A DNA stretch of 64,000 bases from Rhodospirillaceae bacterium (GCA_002709955.1 PAQY01000004.1:105247-169246); one strand, 5' to 3'. Positions 53,788 through 63,504 are shown, counted from the stretch's first letter. Notes: generated by a model from the letters alone, not told the origin. Program-made: numbers and translations.

Positions 53788-55719
53788 TTAGAGATCGTAT
53801 TCCGGATCGAAATAGTCCGACTCAGAGAAATCTGGGGCGTCGGGATCTTCTGGCAAGTCATCGGGACGGCCAAGCGCCCCTGCCTGCCCGTCCAGACCCA
53901 AACCGTCCAGGCCAGCAGAAAGGCCCGCTTCAGCCGCGGCCACACGGGTGATCTGTGCGCCGGGAAAGGCCTTTTTCACGGCCTGAACCAGCGGATCCTT
54001 TTCTGCGCGACCTCGACGGTCCAGATCGGCCTGGGCCTCCTGCTCCGCCAGGGTGATCGCACCTTCCTGATTGGAAATACTGACCACCCAGCGCGTACCG
54101 GTCCAATCGCTCAACAATTTGCCGATTTGCCCATGCAGGTCCGACGGGGCATTTCGGCCCGGTCGAAACTCCAACCGTCCTGGCTCAAAATGCACCAAAT
54201 GCACATCGCGCTTCAGATTGCTGGCCAGAATGCCCTTTCGCTTTTCTTCAAACAGTGCGACGACATCCAGAAATGTCTTTGGCAAAGCTGCATCTGCCTG
54301 TTGCGCGGATATCGCAGGGCTTTCCTGTTCCTGTGCCACCGCCGCAGTGCCCCGCCCGCCCCGAATGAGGGTTGGCTGCATCATCGCAGAAGCGCCCCCA
54401 CCAGAACCACCACCACCGGATCCACCCGAACCACCACCAGAACCCGTGCTTGGCTGGAAATCCTTCAATTTGGCGACCAGATCCCCAGGGGTCGGCATAT
54501 CCGCCACATGGATCAACCGGATCAGCACCATTTCCGCCGCCTGGATCGCAGAGGGGGCTGCGCGTACCTCTCCCAATCCTTTCAGCAGCATCTGCCAGGC
54601 GCGCGCCAACACCGGCAACGACAGGCGCTGGGCCATATCCTTGCCCCGTGTGCGTTCCAGTTCTGCCGTGGTTGGCCGGTCCAGGGCTTCTGGCACCAGA
54701 ATGGCCCGTGTCAGAAAATGCGTGATATCCAACAGGTCTTCGATCACAACGACGGGATCGGCGCCAACACCGTATAATTCTTCCAGCAATGACAGCGCCG
54801 TCTTGGCGTCGCCCTGAATGGTGGCATCGAACAGATCATATATTCTGCCGCGATCTGCCAGGCCCAGCATGTCGCGAACCTGTTCCGTCGAAACAGACCC
54901 CGCGCTGAGAGCAATCGCCTGATCCAGGATCGACAAGCCATCCCGCACCGACCCGTCTGCTGCGCGTGCGATCATGCCCAGCGCATCGGGTTCAATCGTC
55001 ACGCCCTCTTTTTGGGATACGCCCTTGAAATGCGCCGCCAACTGATCCACCGGCACCCGGCGCAGATCAAACCGCTGACAGCGGGACAGAACGGTAACCG
55101 GCACTTTTCGGATTTCTGTTGTCGCAAAGACAAATTTCACATGCTCTGGCGGCTCTTCCAATGTCTTCAACAACGCGTTGAACGCGTTCTTGGACAACAT
55201 GTGAACCTCATCCAGGACATAGACTTTATAGCGGGCTGAGACCGGGCGATAGCGCACCCCGTCGATCAGTTCACGAATATCATCCACACCCGTGCGCGAC
55301 GCCGCATCCATTTCTATGACATCGACATGGCGGTCTTCAGCAATCCCGACACAATGCTGACACACGCCACAGGGATGCACGGTCGGACCCCCTGTACCAT
55401 CAGGACCGATGCAGTTCAGCGCCTTGGCAACAATGCGCGCTGTTGTCGTTTTGCCCACACCGCGCACACCGGTCAGCATAAAGGCCTGGGCAATCCGCCC
55501 CGCCTCAATCGCATTGGTCAGGGTGCGGACCAGGGCCTCCTGTCCGATCAGTTCATCAAAATTTGACGGGCGGTATTTCCGCGCCAGCACACGATAGGCC
55601 TTGCTGTCGGCCTTCTGCGGCGCAGCCGGTGTCACGGGTTGGGGCGGCTCATCCAGACCCAGGCCAGGACCGGGGGGAGGCGCGTCGGTTTCAAAAGGTG
55701 GGTCGTCATCATCGCTCAT
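53788..55719 (-). CDS. dnaX: DNA polymerase III subunits gamma and tau
   Basis: 643 residues from the ATG at 55719 (MSDDDDPPF); an upstream start at 55761 is less likely. After an acidic N-terminal tail the clamp-loader ATPase begins YRVLARKYRPSNFDELIGQE; Walker A is GVRGVGKTTT, the zinc Cys set lies in CGVCQHC, and the SRC motif is LSRCQRF. A Gly/Ser-rich linker near residue 440 (GSGGGSGGSGGGGSGGG) leads to the tau C-terminus that binds polymerase and helicase. The Gly linker is coded by a repetitive GC-rich stretch; a programmed frameshift was not evident. Confidence 0.95.
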   Translation of the reverse strand: MSDDDDPPFETDAPPPGPGLGLDEPPQPVTPAAPQKADSKAYRVLARKYRPSNFDELIGQEALVRTLTNAIEAGRIAQAFMLTGVRGVGKTTTARIVAKALNCIGPDGTGGPTVHPCGVCQHCVGIAEDRHVDVIEMDAASRTGVDDIRELIDGVRYRPVSARYKVYVLDEVHMLSKNAFNALLKTLEEPPEHVKFVFATTEIRKVPVTVLSRCQRFDLRRVPVDQLAAHFKGVSQKEGVTIEPDALGMIARAADGSVRDGLSILDQAIALSAGSVSTEQVRDMLGLADRGRIYDLFDATIQGDAKTALSLLEELYGVGADPVVVIEDLLDITHFLTRAILVPEALDRPTTAELERTRGKDMAQRLSLPVLARAWQMLLKGLGEVRAAPSAIQAAEMVLIRLIHVADMPTPGDLVAKLKDFQPSTGSGGGSGGSGGGGSGGGASAMMQPTLIRGGRGTAAVAQEQESPAISAQQADAALPKTFLDVVALFEEKRKGILASNLKRDVHLVHFEPGRLEFRPGRNAPSDLHGQIGKLLSDWTGTRWVVSISNQEGAITLAEQEAQADLDRRGRAEKDPLVQAVKKAFPGAQITRVAAAEAGLSAGLDGLGLDGQAGALGRPDDLPEDPDAPDFSESDYFDPEYDL

Positions 55720-55819
55720 ACCCCCATCATCGCAAGGCGGCGGGTTGCGCACAACCGTCAAAACCGCTTCGGCGGCTTTGTGAAATCAACTTTTTTGACT
55801 TGAATTCGGGGGAGAAGGC

Positions 55820-55919
55820 GGAAGACCGACGTTAAGCGACCCGGGCGAAAATCTCGTTGCGGCTGCTTCCTTCCGGACCTGACCGGGTTGGCGAGGCGCC
55901 CGTCCACCGCCGGCCTTCC
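55820..55919 (-). ncRNA. ffs: Signal recognition particle RNA (4.5S type)
   Basis: The minus strand has the diagnostic GGTCAGGTCCGGAAGGAAGC domain IV hairpin. The ends GGAAGGCC and GGTCTTCC pair with one G-U, giving a 100-nt RNA. It lies just upstream of dnaX, its usual place in alphaproteobacteria. The exact ends are estimated from pairing. Confidence 0.92.
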
Positions 55920-55925
55920 TGCCGC

Positions 55926-55955
55926 CTTATATCGGCGCAAGGGGCGGGAATGCAA
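55926..55955 (-). promoter_or_regulatory. Promoter of the SRP RNA gene
   Basis: On the minus strand TTGCAT, 18-bp spacer, TATAAG. Transcription would begin near 55919, which coincides with the paired 5' end of the RNA. Confidence 0.65.
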
Positions 55956-55993
55956 GGGGATTCCATGAAATCGGCGAAATTTGACCGAACCTT

Positions 55994-57592
55994 CTAAAGC
56001 CCCTCAATCCCATCCTGGACTTCGATCAATGTCGGGCCCTTGGCGGCAAAAGCGGCTTTCAGGGCGCTGCCGATTTCTGAAACCTTGCCGGGTTTGGCAT
56101 AGGACCAGCGGAATGCTTTTGCCAGATGTTCGAATTCCGGTGGTTCTGGTGTGACGCCAACAGTGCGGATATTGCGGTTGACCATGTCGTCGCGGATCTG
56201 ACCCAAGGCCCGATTGTTCCAGACCAGGGCGACAATGTTCAGCCCCTCTTCTGCTGCGACTGCCATTTCTGGGGCCGTGTATAAAAACCCGCTATCGCCT
56301 GCAATTGCCAGAACGGTCCGATCCGGTGCGCCAATCTTGGCCCCAATGGCCGCAGGCAGCGCATATCCCAACGTGCCATAGCCCGATGGATACAGGAACC
56401 GTCCCCCTTTGGGGATTTTGAAGTGATTGATCGCGGAATAGATCACCTGGGTCATGTCACCAACCAGGATGGACCCTTCCGGCAGAACGCCTTCGATTTC
56501 ATCCAGCACTGCATGATGTTTCTTTTCCAGATGCGGCAGGAAGCCCGTTGAGGGACGCCCTTTATACGCCAGCACCCGCCCGGCCCCGTCACGCTCGCCC
56601 CCCATAGGGCCCAATGCGTTTAATAAAGAATCCGCTGCCAGCGCAGCATCTGCCCGAATGGCGATTGTGGCGGGGTGACGGCCATCAAATTCCGCCGCAT
56701 CAATATCAATACGGATCAATTTTCCAGGCAGCGTGACCACATCGCTGTAACTGTTATTGGGCGACAGTTCCGTGCCGATTGCCAGAATAACATCGGCATC
56801 CGCCAGAATCTCGTCCCCGATGGAGGAAACCAAGAGCCCCCCAAGGGAGAGCGGATGATCATTCGGGACGATATCGCGCCCCAGAATGGTTCCCAAAATG
56901 GGGCAGTCCAGGCGTTCGGCCAGCGCCAGAACCTGATGCGCCGCGCCGCGCGCCCCGCCCCCGATCAGGATCAGCGGGCGCTCCGCCTGCTCCAGCAACA
57001 TCGCCGCTTCTTCCACGGCTTCAGACTCCGCCTCAGGTTTCGATGCGGCGGGATGGGGGCTCCATTGCAGCCGCGTCCGCTCAGCCAGCATATCCAGGGG
57101 CAGTGATAAATGCACAGGCCGGGGCCGCTTGCTTTCAAACACATCAAAGGCCCTGGCCACCAGACCGGGCACTTCTTCAGGATCCGTCGGGGTTTCAGAA
57201 AAGGCACAAAGGGGGCGCGTCACAGCAGCCTGATCCGTGATTTCATGCAGACAGCCAATGCCCTTGCCCAGCGTGTCCCGGGTATTTTCGCTGCTGACGA
57301 TCAACAGGGGCACGCTGTCACTGAACGCCTGACCGATCGGTGTGGCACAATTTGTCACCCCCGCGCCGGTGATCAGGAAACAGACGCCCGGCTTGCCCGT
57401 TACCCTGGCATAGCCATCCGCCATGAATCCGGCGCCCTGCTCGTGCCGGGGCAGGACATGACGGATCGCACTGCCCGCAAAGCCCCGATACAGTTCCAGA
57501 TTATGCACGCCGGGAATGCCAAAGACCGTGTCGACGCTGTACTCTTCCAACAGCCGTACAAACGCCTCTCCACATGTTGGTCTGAATTGCAT
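55994..57592 (-). CDS. ThDP-dependent decarboxylase/acetolactate-synthase-like enzyme (AruI-like)
   Basis: 532 residues of the POX/AHAS family. The N-terminal domain shows FGIPGVHNLELYRG, the catalytic Glu in PRHEQGAGFMADG and SSENTRDTLG; the ThDP and Mg binding motif is AIAGDSGFLYTAPE running to WNNRALGQIRD. The opening is very like 5-guanidino-2-oxopentanoate decarboxylase of the arginine transaminase pathway (AruI). Acetolactate synthase activity is unlikely as no small subunit is nearby. The gene is separate from its flanks by about 100 bases on the upstream side. Confidence 0.82.
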   Translation of the reverse strand: MQFRPTCGEAFVRLLEEYSVDTVFGIPGVHNLELYRGFAGSAIRHVLPRHEQGAGFMADGYARVTGKPGVCFLITGAGVTNCATPIGQAFSDSVPLLIVSSENTRDTLGKGIGCLHEITDQAAVTRPLCAFSETPTDPEEVPGLVARAFDVFESKRPRPVHLSLPLDMLAERTRLQWSPHPAASKPEAESEAVEEAAMLLEQAERPLILIGGGARGAAHQVLALAERLDCPILGTILGRDIVPNDHPLSLGGLLVSSIGDEILADADVILAIGTELSPNNSYSDVVTLPGKLIRIDIDAAEFDGRHPATIAIRADAALAADSLLNALGPMGGERDGAGRVLAYKGRPSTGFLPHLEKKHHAVLDEIEGVLPEGSILVGDMTQVIYSAINHFKIPKGGRFLYPSGYGTLGYALPAAIGAKIGAPDRTVLAIAGDSGFLYTAPEMAVAAEEGLNIVALVWNNRALGQIRDDMVNRNIRTVGVTPEPPEFEHLAKAFRWSYAKPGKVSEIGSALKAAFAAKGPTLIEVQDGIEGL

Positions 57593-57694
57593 GATACCCC
57601 CCGCGTTATTCCGTGCCTTTTTGAACTGATACCTTACTGTGGTACGTTATTTGGACTCATCAGGATCCCAAATATACGCGCACCTCATTATGGC

Positions 57695-58018
57695 CTAATC
57701 GTCGATTTGGGATTTGTTGTAGATTTCGGTAAATGATACGGCCAGATGATCGTCGACCACGACGATCTCGCCCCGCCCAATCGGCATACCGTTACAGCGT
57801 ACCTCTACGGTGTCGCCAACCTTGCGGTCCAATTCAATCACCGCGCCCCGCCCGATTTTCAGCAGGTTTGCGACTTTCATTTCAGCGGAGCCCAGCACCG
57901 CCGTGATATCGACAGAGATTTTGTTGACCGCGCTGCTGTTGCTGGCCTTGCCAATTACTCTTTTGGCGGCGGCGGCTAAAGCGCCGTTTTCTTCCTCGCC
58001 GCTTTTTTCCTCAGCCAT
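57695..58018 (-). CDS. fliN: Flagellar motor switch protein FliN (short form)
   Basis: 107 residues. After an acidic and Ser/Ala-rich lead of about 40 residues, the SpoA domain runs ISVDITAVLGSAEMKVANLL then GAVIELDRKVGDTVEVRCNG and GEIVVVDDHLAVSFTEI, the conserved FliN/FliMN_C fold. FliN builds the C-ring that reverses flagellar rotation. It stands away from any flagellar operon here, though TipF-like and fliN being in one window agrees with a polarly flagellated cell. RBS GAGG lies just before the start. A type III secretion relative is less likely. Confidence 0.88.
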   Translation of the reverse strand: MAEEKSGEEENGALAAAAKRVIGKASNSSAVNKISVDITAVLGSAEMKVANLLKIGRGAVIELDRKVGDTVEVRCNGMPIGRGEIVVVDDHLAVSFTEIYNKSQIDD

Positions 58019-58134
58019 GAAAGCCTCAATTTCTCAATAGAATTTCACCACAAGTCACTCTACGCTGTGATTCGGAACCGCGTCCATCCGATATCGGCTT
58101 GCCAATGGGGTCGCCCAAGGGTCAAAACATCGCC

Positions 58135-59184
58135 ATGAAAGCTATGCCCCATCTGTTTAATCTGTGTTTCGTGTCTGTGTTCGTCCTCCTTTTCGGGATC
58201 GGGGCTACAGGATACGCGGCGGATATCGCCACCCTGAAGGCGGGGGCTGAGTCCGGGCAGGCACAGGCTCAGTACCAGTTAGGGCTGGCCTATGAATCTG
58301 GCGATGGTGTCGGGCAGGATGATTTTCAGGCTGTTCGGTGGCTGCGCGCTGCGGCGGAACAGGACTATCCACCCGCGGCCCTGGATCTGGGATGGATGTT
58401 GGCCAATGGCTATGGCGTTTCCAAGGACCTGGATCAGGCATATTTCTGGTTCGTCCGGGCCACGGCATTGGGGGCGACCGGGGCGGCGGATCAGCGCGAC
58501 GCCCTGGCGCGGTCCCTGGATGCGGCCCGGCGGGCGCAATTGGCACAGGACGCGCTGGCGGGCCTGTCGGTTCCTGTTCCGGCGACAGAGCCCGCCCCAT
58601 CGCTTGCGGTCGCCTCTGATCCTGTCTTACAGCCGGGGGATACCGTGCAGGCCTTGCGCCAGGAACTGAATGCCGGGGGTGGGTTGGATGTCCTGGCCAA
58701 ATTGCGCCTGTTGGCCCAGGACGGCGACGTTCAGGCGCGGAACCTGGTTGGTCTTGCATTGCGGCGCTCCACGGATCCCAATGATCGGGCGCAGGGGATG
58801 GATTGGCTGATCGCAGCGGCACAGAATGGTTTGCCCGCGGCGCAATACAATGTCGCGTCGGCTTTGATGGAAAATGCCCGGCAAAACCCGGCGACCGGAT
58901 TGGATGTCCGCGCCGTGGATCGATGGCTGGATATGGCACAGAATGGCAGCACGCCTGCTGCCCCGGATGATTACAATGCTGTGGCCCGTGAATTTGCGGC
59001 CCGTGCTGGAATACAGGATGCCTATCGTGCGGCGGTCCAGGGATCAGAAGGCGCGTATCCGGAGTTGCGGGAACTCATTCGTCTGAAACGCCAGGAATTG
59101 GCGGCGCAACAGGATTTTCTCAGGCGGTTGGGCAATACGCCCCCGCCTGTATCGGGACCCATTGAGAGCACAATCATTCAATAA
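58135..59184 (+). CDS. Sel1-repeat (TPR-like) periplasmic protein
   Basis: 349 residues from the ATG at 58135, which gives a clean signal peptide (FNLCFVSVFVLLFGIGATGYAA). Sel1-like repeats follow: AQAQYQLGLAYESGDGVGQD, PAALDLGWMLANGYGVSKDL, and a later set with PAAQYNVASALME. The C-terminus has a charged helical part. Such proteins mediate protein contacts in the periplasm or envelope. The DUF218 gene starts nine bases after the stop, so the two are likely co-transcribed. Confidence 0.85.
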   Translation: MKAMPHLFNLCFVSVFVLLFGIGATGYAADIATLKAGAESGQAQAQYQLGLAYESGDGVGQDDFQAVRWLRAAAEQDYPPAALDLGWMLANGYGVSKDLDQAYFWFVRATALGATGAADQRDALARSLDAARRAQLAQDALAGLSVPVPATEPAPSLAVASDPVLQPGDTVQALRQELNAGGGLDVLAKLRLLAQDGDVQARNLVGLALRRSTDPNDRAQGMDWLIAAAQNGLPAAQYNVASALMENARQNPATGLDVRAVDRWLDMAQNGSTPAAPDDYNAVAREFAARAGIQDAYRAAVQGSEGAYPELRELIRLKRQELAAQQDFLRRLGNTPPPVSGPIESTIIQ

Positions 59185-59193
59185 GGGCAGGGA

Positions 59194-59955
59194 ATGAAAT
59201 CATTCGGCGCTGATATTCTTCCGAATCTGGCTCTTTGGGGCGTGCTTCTGGGGGTCTTGTTTTTGTGCATCCGACAGGGGTGGCGGCGCGGCAATCTGTT
59301 GTTGAAACTGTCGGCCCTGCTTCTTCTTGTGCTGTCCTTGCCAGTGTCTTCCAGGGTCGCCACGGAATTCTGGGCTGTGGTGCCACAGGAGATCAATGCG
59401 TCACAGCCGCCGCAGAATATGGCAGTGCTGGTATTTGGCGGTGGGTTGGGCGCAGATGATCACGGCAATGTCTGGCCCAGCGGCAATTCCCTGACGCGCG
59501 GGTTTGAGGGTGCGCGGCTTGCAACGCAGCTGGGCGCGCCCCTTCTGATTACCGGCGGCACGCCCCACGGGAAGGGGGTATCGGAAGCGGACACCATCGC
59601 AGAATTCCTGACCTCGAAAGGTTTTCCAGACAGAATTTACAGGGAGAAGAATTCTATAAATACATGGGAAAACGCGGTGAATTCCCTTGCTGTCCTACAA
59701 CAGAATGGATGGGCGGGGGTTTATGCCGTCACAGATATGGTTCACGCCCGGCGCGCGATTGCGTGCTTGCGGGCGGCGGGTTTTCCCCGGGTCCTCTTTT
59801 GGCCTGCCGGGGTCCTGTCCGCCCCGGCGATTGGCGCGACAGACTTCCTGCCAACGGTCAGTGCCCTGTCTCGCTGGCGTATCTTGAGTTACGAGATTTC
59901 GGCGGTCGCATATTATGTTTTGACTGGCCGCATTGAGGTATCGGATATTTTCTGA
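59194..59955 (+). CDS. DUF218 (YdcF/ElyC-like) membrane protein
   Basis: 253 residues. Two N-terminal membrane segments (LALWGVLLGVLFLCI, LLLKLSALLLLVLSLPVSS), then the DUF218 domain with NMAVLVFGGGLG, PLLITGGTPHG, EKNSINTWENAVNS and VTDMVHARRAIACLRAAG. The conserved acidic and His residues of the family are present. ElyC/YdcF proteins act in cell envelope precursor metabolism. RBS GGCAGGGA precedes the ATG. The end overlaps the convergent fusion gene by 43 bases, so antisense transcription over that stretch is possible. Confidence 0.85.
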   Translation: MKSFGADILPNLALWGVLLGVLFLCIRQGWRRGNLLLKLSALLLLVLSLPVSSRVATEFWAVVPQEINASQPPQNMAVLVFGGGLGADDHGNVWPSGNSLTRGFEGARLATQLGAPLLITGGTPHGKGVSEADTIAEFLTSKGFPDRIYREKNSINTWENAVNSLAVLQQNGWAGVYAVTDMVHARRAIACLRAAGFPRVLFWPAGVLSAPAIGATDFLPTVSALSRWRILSYEISAVAYYVLTGRIEVSDIF

Positions 59956-62129
59956 TCGCGATCAGCACGGCGGCTGCCAAGAGGGATTGCACAGGCCGCA
60001 CCGATCATCAGCCATAGCAGTCTTTGATACCCGATCTCATGGGTAATGCTGAACAGGCCAAAGACAATAACAAGGACAAAGGCCCAAAGACCAATTGCTG
60101 CCTTGATGGGGGTATTCCGGGCAGGATTTGAATAGGGGGACAGCAGGGTTCTGATCTTGGGGACCAGAACCAGGCACGGATACCAAAAGGCACCGATAAA
60201 GCCGACAAGACCGGCTTCGGCAAGAATCCACATAAAGGTTGAATGGATGAGAATTTTATCGCCCTGGGCGCTTGTTATGGAATGAAGTCCCCATCCTAGA
60301 CCCGCCCCGAATACAGGATGGTCCAGGAAGGTGTGCAGGGCGGCCTGGATGGACTGCAATCGCGCGGCGATGGAACTTTCAATAAAAATCAGCTGTGTGA
60401 TGGCATGAAACCGCCTGTCGCGCGGTTCAGCCGGTGACCAGATACTCAAAATATACTCGACGGCTTCGGTCGCAAGGGCATTCCCCGCCTTCCAAAGAAC
60501 CAGGGCGACGATCGCTGCGATCAGCAGGCGGCGTCGATGATAACAGAAATGGAATCCCAAAATTAACAACAGGATCGCTGCGGTAAATATGCCGGTCAGG
60601 GAACCGCTTTGCAAAATTGCGAAAAGCAGCATTGTTATTGCGGTTGTAAGAAGGGCGCTGGGCAATTGCCTGTTTGGTTTCAGGACCGCGATGGAAAGGC
60701 CCAGCACAATCAGGGTTTGAAAGGCGAAACTGTTCCTGTTGGCGGCATATCCTTCAAAATTGAACGGTGGTTGGGTGTCCAGAAGGCCGGTGGCATAGCC
60801 AAACCGTGCGCCCATATGCACAACAATGACGGATAGGGTTGCCGCCAGAAAGGTTTCGACCAGTCTTTTGCGGCCAACCGCGCCGAAGAGGGTGATTATC
60901 GCTGCGCCACAGGCCGCATATCCCATCAGTACGACCCAACCGGCAAGACGGTTTGTCAGCGCCCAGGATGTCACGCCAAATTCCTGAACGCCGATCAGAA
61001 ATATCAGACCAAGGATGATCGTCATTCCCGCCAGCCAGCACCAGGCAAGGCGCGGTAAACGGATCATCGCATTCACCCTGAAAGCCAAGAATAGGATACC
61101 CATTGCAAGAAACCCCAGGGCAATAGGGTCTGCCAGGTTAAGGGTGATGGTTGATCCACCCAGCGTTATCTGAAACTGGAAAAACAGCAAGATCGCGGCC
61201 AGAAGACCAAACCCCAGGACCAGGGACGCAGTTCTTGTATTGCGCGCGACACCGATGCTGAAGGGGTCCGCGCGTGTCCCATCCGGGTGCGGACAAGGAT
61301 CTGGTTCTGTTTTATCTTCAATTGTTTCGCGCGGTGTCGCCTGGAACAGTGCTGGGATCAGAAAGGACGCCAGTGCCAGCCCCAGCCCCAAGGTAAGGGA
61401 AGCGAAGACCGCGATACCAGGGCTGACCCCGACGATGCCAAAGATATACAGCGCTGCAACCTCACGCAGGCCCCAGCCGTTCACCCCAATCGGTATCGAC
61501 GCGGCGAAGCAGACCACCGATGCGCCTGCCAAAAGGATGGTGAAATCGACATCAGCGCCATAGGCGCGCAGACACAGAGAAAGACAGATTATGGTAATTA
61601 CCTGGGATGTCGCGACGTAAAATGCGGTGCGCGGAAATTGTTTCAGTGCCTGTCTCACCCCCGCGATGGATCGCAGGCGGTCCGTATAGAATTTTCTGCC
61701 CCACCAAAGGCTCAGGGCGGCCGCTAAGGGTATGGCGGTTCCGAATTGCCAGACCGGAACAGTCAGACGGAAGGGGGCACCGCCCTGCTGATGGGACAGG
61801 ACCAACAGTCCCAACAGGGCCAGAAGACCTGCAATAACGCATGGAACAACCCTGCTCCATTTTGCCTCTTTCGTGATTTTACCTGGGTGCAGAGGACGCC
61901 CGTTTTTGAAAGGAGAGGACATCCTGATATGAAGGTGGTGCTTGTGATGCGTTGCGAGGGCGGTGGTCAGCAAAAGCAGAACCAGGACCAATGGCGTGGC
62001 GCTCAGAAAAGGGGCGCGTGTGAAACCATTGAAATCTGTGACTTGCACATGCAACAGCGCAAGCGCGAGCAATAAAAGCGTAACGGCAATGGCAAAAATG
62101 GCGCGGATGCGCCTTGAGGGGTGGTGCAA
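59913..62129 (-). CDS. Fusion: LPG-synthase-type membrane domain plus O-antigen ligase domain
   Basis: 738 residues starting at a TTG at 62129; no in-frame ATG precedes it and the next is at residue 70. The first 270 residues hold membrane helices and the motif IGVNGWGLREVAALYIFGIV of the lysylphosphatidylglycerol synthase TM family, which resembles lipid flippases. The second half (about 290-720) has some ten further helices and the Wzy_C/WaaL-like periplasmic loop with HPVFGAGLGWGLHSI and HSTFMWILAEAGLVGF. The product would join lipid handling to polysaccharide ligation. Two domains in one frame is unusual; a sequencing or assembly fusion is possible. It overlaps the DUF218 gene at the 3' end. 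Confidence 0.75.
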   Translation of the reverse strand: MHHPSRRIRAIFAIAVTLLLLALALLHVQVTDFNGFTRAPFLSATPLVLVLLLLTTALATHHKHHLHIRMSSPFKNGRPLHPGKITKEAKWSRVVPCVIAGLLALLGLLVLSHQQGGAPFRLTVPVWQFGTAIPLAAALSLWWGRKFYTDRLRSIAGVRQALKQFPRTAFYVATSQVITIICLSLCLRAYGADVDFTILLAGASVVCFAASIPIGVNGWGLREVAALYIFGIVGVSPGIAVFASLTLGLGLALASFLIPALFQATPRETIEDKTEPDPCPHPDGTRADPFSIGVARNTRTASLVLGFGLLAAILLFFQFQITLGGSTITLNLADPIALGFLAMGILFLAFRVNAMIRLPRLAWCWLAGMTIILGLIFLIGVQEFGVTSWALTNRLAGWVVLMGYAACGAAIITLFGAVGRKRLVETFLAATLSVIVVHMGARFGYATGLLDTQPPFNFEGYAANRNSFAFQTLIVLGLSIAVLKPNRQLPSALLTTAITMLLFAILQSGSLTGIFTAAILLLILGFHFCYHRRRLLIAAIVALVLWKAGNALATEAVEYILSIWSPAEPRDRRFHAITQLIFIESSIAARLQSIQAALHTFLDHPVFGAGLGWGLHSITSAQGDKILIHSTFMWILAEAGLVGFIGAFWYPCLVLVPKIRTLLSPYSNPARNTPIKAAIGLWAFVLVIVFGLFSITHEIGYQRLLWLMIGAACAIPLGSRRADRDQKISDTSMRPVKT

Positions 62130-62281
62130 GGGAGTCTCTTTTCCTGCTCAATTCGCCAGAAGAATGTGCATTGAAACAGATTCTAAAAAGAAAGGTTGTA
62201 AAAATTATCAAAATTGTTGGGCACAAAGTATGCTGGGGCACCCTTAATGGGACGCTGCACCCATTGATTTCAAAAGAAATT

Positions 62282-62357
62282 TGGTGCCGGATGCAGGAGT
62301 CGAACCCGCGACCTTCGGTTTACAAAACCGCTGCTCTACCAGCTGAGCTAATCCGGC
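62282..62357 (-). tRNA. tRNA-Thr(TGT)
   Basis: On the minus strand a full cloverleaf: acceptor GCCGGAT/ATCCGGC, D-arm with AGCTCAGCTGGTAGAGC, anticodon stem CGGT/ACCG with loop TTTGTAA (anticodon TGT), T-arm GGGTTCGACTCC, and encoded CCA. It is transcribed away from the fusion gene's start region. Confidence 0.95.
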
Positions 62358-62419
62358 CCATAGCGCTTTCACGACTATTCGGATGGGGTCTATCCTTGCT
62401 GGCGGTGAAAATCAATCCT

Positions 62420-63319
62420 CTATTGCGGTGTCTGTGAATTTACAGCGGCAAAAAGAGCGACTGCGGCCGCATTGGAAACATTCAGGGACCCAACGGCGTT
62501 CGGGCGCATGGCGATTTTCAGAATTTTATCACAGGCCTCTTCGGTCAGCCGGCGCATGCCGTCGCCTTCCGCGCCCAAAACCAGGGCAATGGGTCGGTCG
62601 GTCGGCAGGGCGGACAAGGTTTCCTGTGCTGCGCCCGATAACCCCACAGTCCAATATCCCAATTGCTTGATATCCGCCATTGCACGGGCCAGATTCCCTA
62701 CCCGGACTAGCGGGGTGGTTTCCAGCGCGCCAGAGGCCGCCTTTGCCAGCACGGCTGTTTCCGGCGGGGCGTGCCGGTCCTGGACGACGACCGCCACCGC
62801 CCCGAAAACAGCGGCAGACCTTAAAATTGCCCCGACATTGCGGGGGTCTGTCACCTGATCCAGGATCAGGATCGGATGGCCTTGCTGGGCGTCGGGAAGG
62901 TCGGTCAGCGCCAGGGGCTCAAGGGGAAAGACATCTATGGCCAGTCCCTGATGAACTTCATCCGGACCGGTCAGGCGTTCAATTTCGCTGCGTTCGACCA
63001 GTTCGGGCGTGATGTCTCGTTGTTCCGCCGCCGCCAGGACGGTTTCCAACGCATTTTTTGTCGCCAGCAAACGATTGATCCGGCGTTCCGGATTTGCCAA
63101 AGCCGCCAGAACAGGATGGGTTCCCGTCAGCCAATAGCGATTGCCGCCTGCGGCCTTTGGGCTGCCTTTTCTGTCCTCTTTGCTGCGATTTACTTTTGGG
63201 CCGACAGGTGTGCGATCAGGGCCGGACTCGCGTCTGGCCATGGTGTTAGAATGCCCGGTCTTGCGTGCATCTCTGGCGGGGCCTTTGGAACGGGTATGTT
63301 TTGTCATGTCTTGGCTCAT
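62420..63319 (-). CDS. rlmB: 23S rRNA 2'-O-ribose methyltransferase, RlmB/TrmH family
   Basis: 299 residues from the ATG at 63319 (MSQDMTKHTRS); an upstream ORF extension to 63577 runs into unrelated sequence. After a basic, unstructured lead of about 50 residues there is a substrate-binding domain (WLTGTHPVLAALANPERRI) and a SpoU knot: LDQVTDPRNVGAILRSAAVFG (motif 1), LVLGAEGDGM (motif 2) and SLNVSNAAAVALF (motif 3). It methylates G2251 of 23S rRNA in E. coli. The long basic lead is common in alphaproteobacteria. Confidence 0.9.
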   Translation of the reverse strand: MSQDMTKHTRSKGPARDARKTGHSNTMARRESGPDRTPVGPKVNRSKEDRKGSPKAAGGNRYWLTGTHPVLAALANPERRINRLLATKNALETVLAAAEQRDITPELVERSEIERLTGPDEVHQGLAIDVFPLEPLALTDLPDAQQGHPILILDQVTDPRNVGAILRSAAVFGAVAVVVQDRHAPPETAVLAKAASGALETTPLVRVGNLARAMADIKQLGYWTVGLSGAAQETLSALPTDRPIALVLGAEGDGMRRLTEEACDKILKIAMRPNAVGSLNVSNAAAVALFAAVNSQTPQ

Positions 63320-63439
63320 ACGATGAAGTCTGCGCTGCGGCAAGATGGCAGGATACAAAAATATGCCTATATCACGAAATAGGATCAGCCTCTTGGGCCC
63401 GCCTGTCAGAATAGTCGTATGTTTTCCAGATATTGTCCG

Positions 63440-63468
63440 TTGACAAGAACGGGAGGGAACACTAAACC
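63440..63468 (+). promoter_or_regulatory. Probable promoter of the tRNA-Tyr / tRNA-Gly / tuf unit
   Basis: TTGACA, 17-bp spacer, TAAACC, ending 36 bases before the tRNA-Tyr gene. The -35 is perfect, the -10 weak, so activity needs testing. Confidence 0.45.
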
Positions 63469-63504
63469 CCGTTTCGCCGTGCGACACGGCTGCGTCGGTA
63501 TCGT

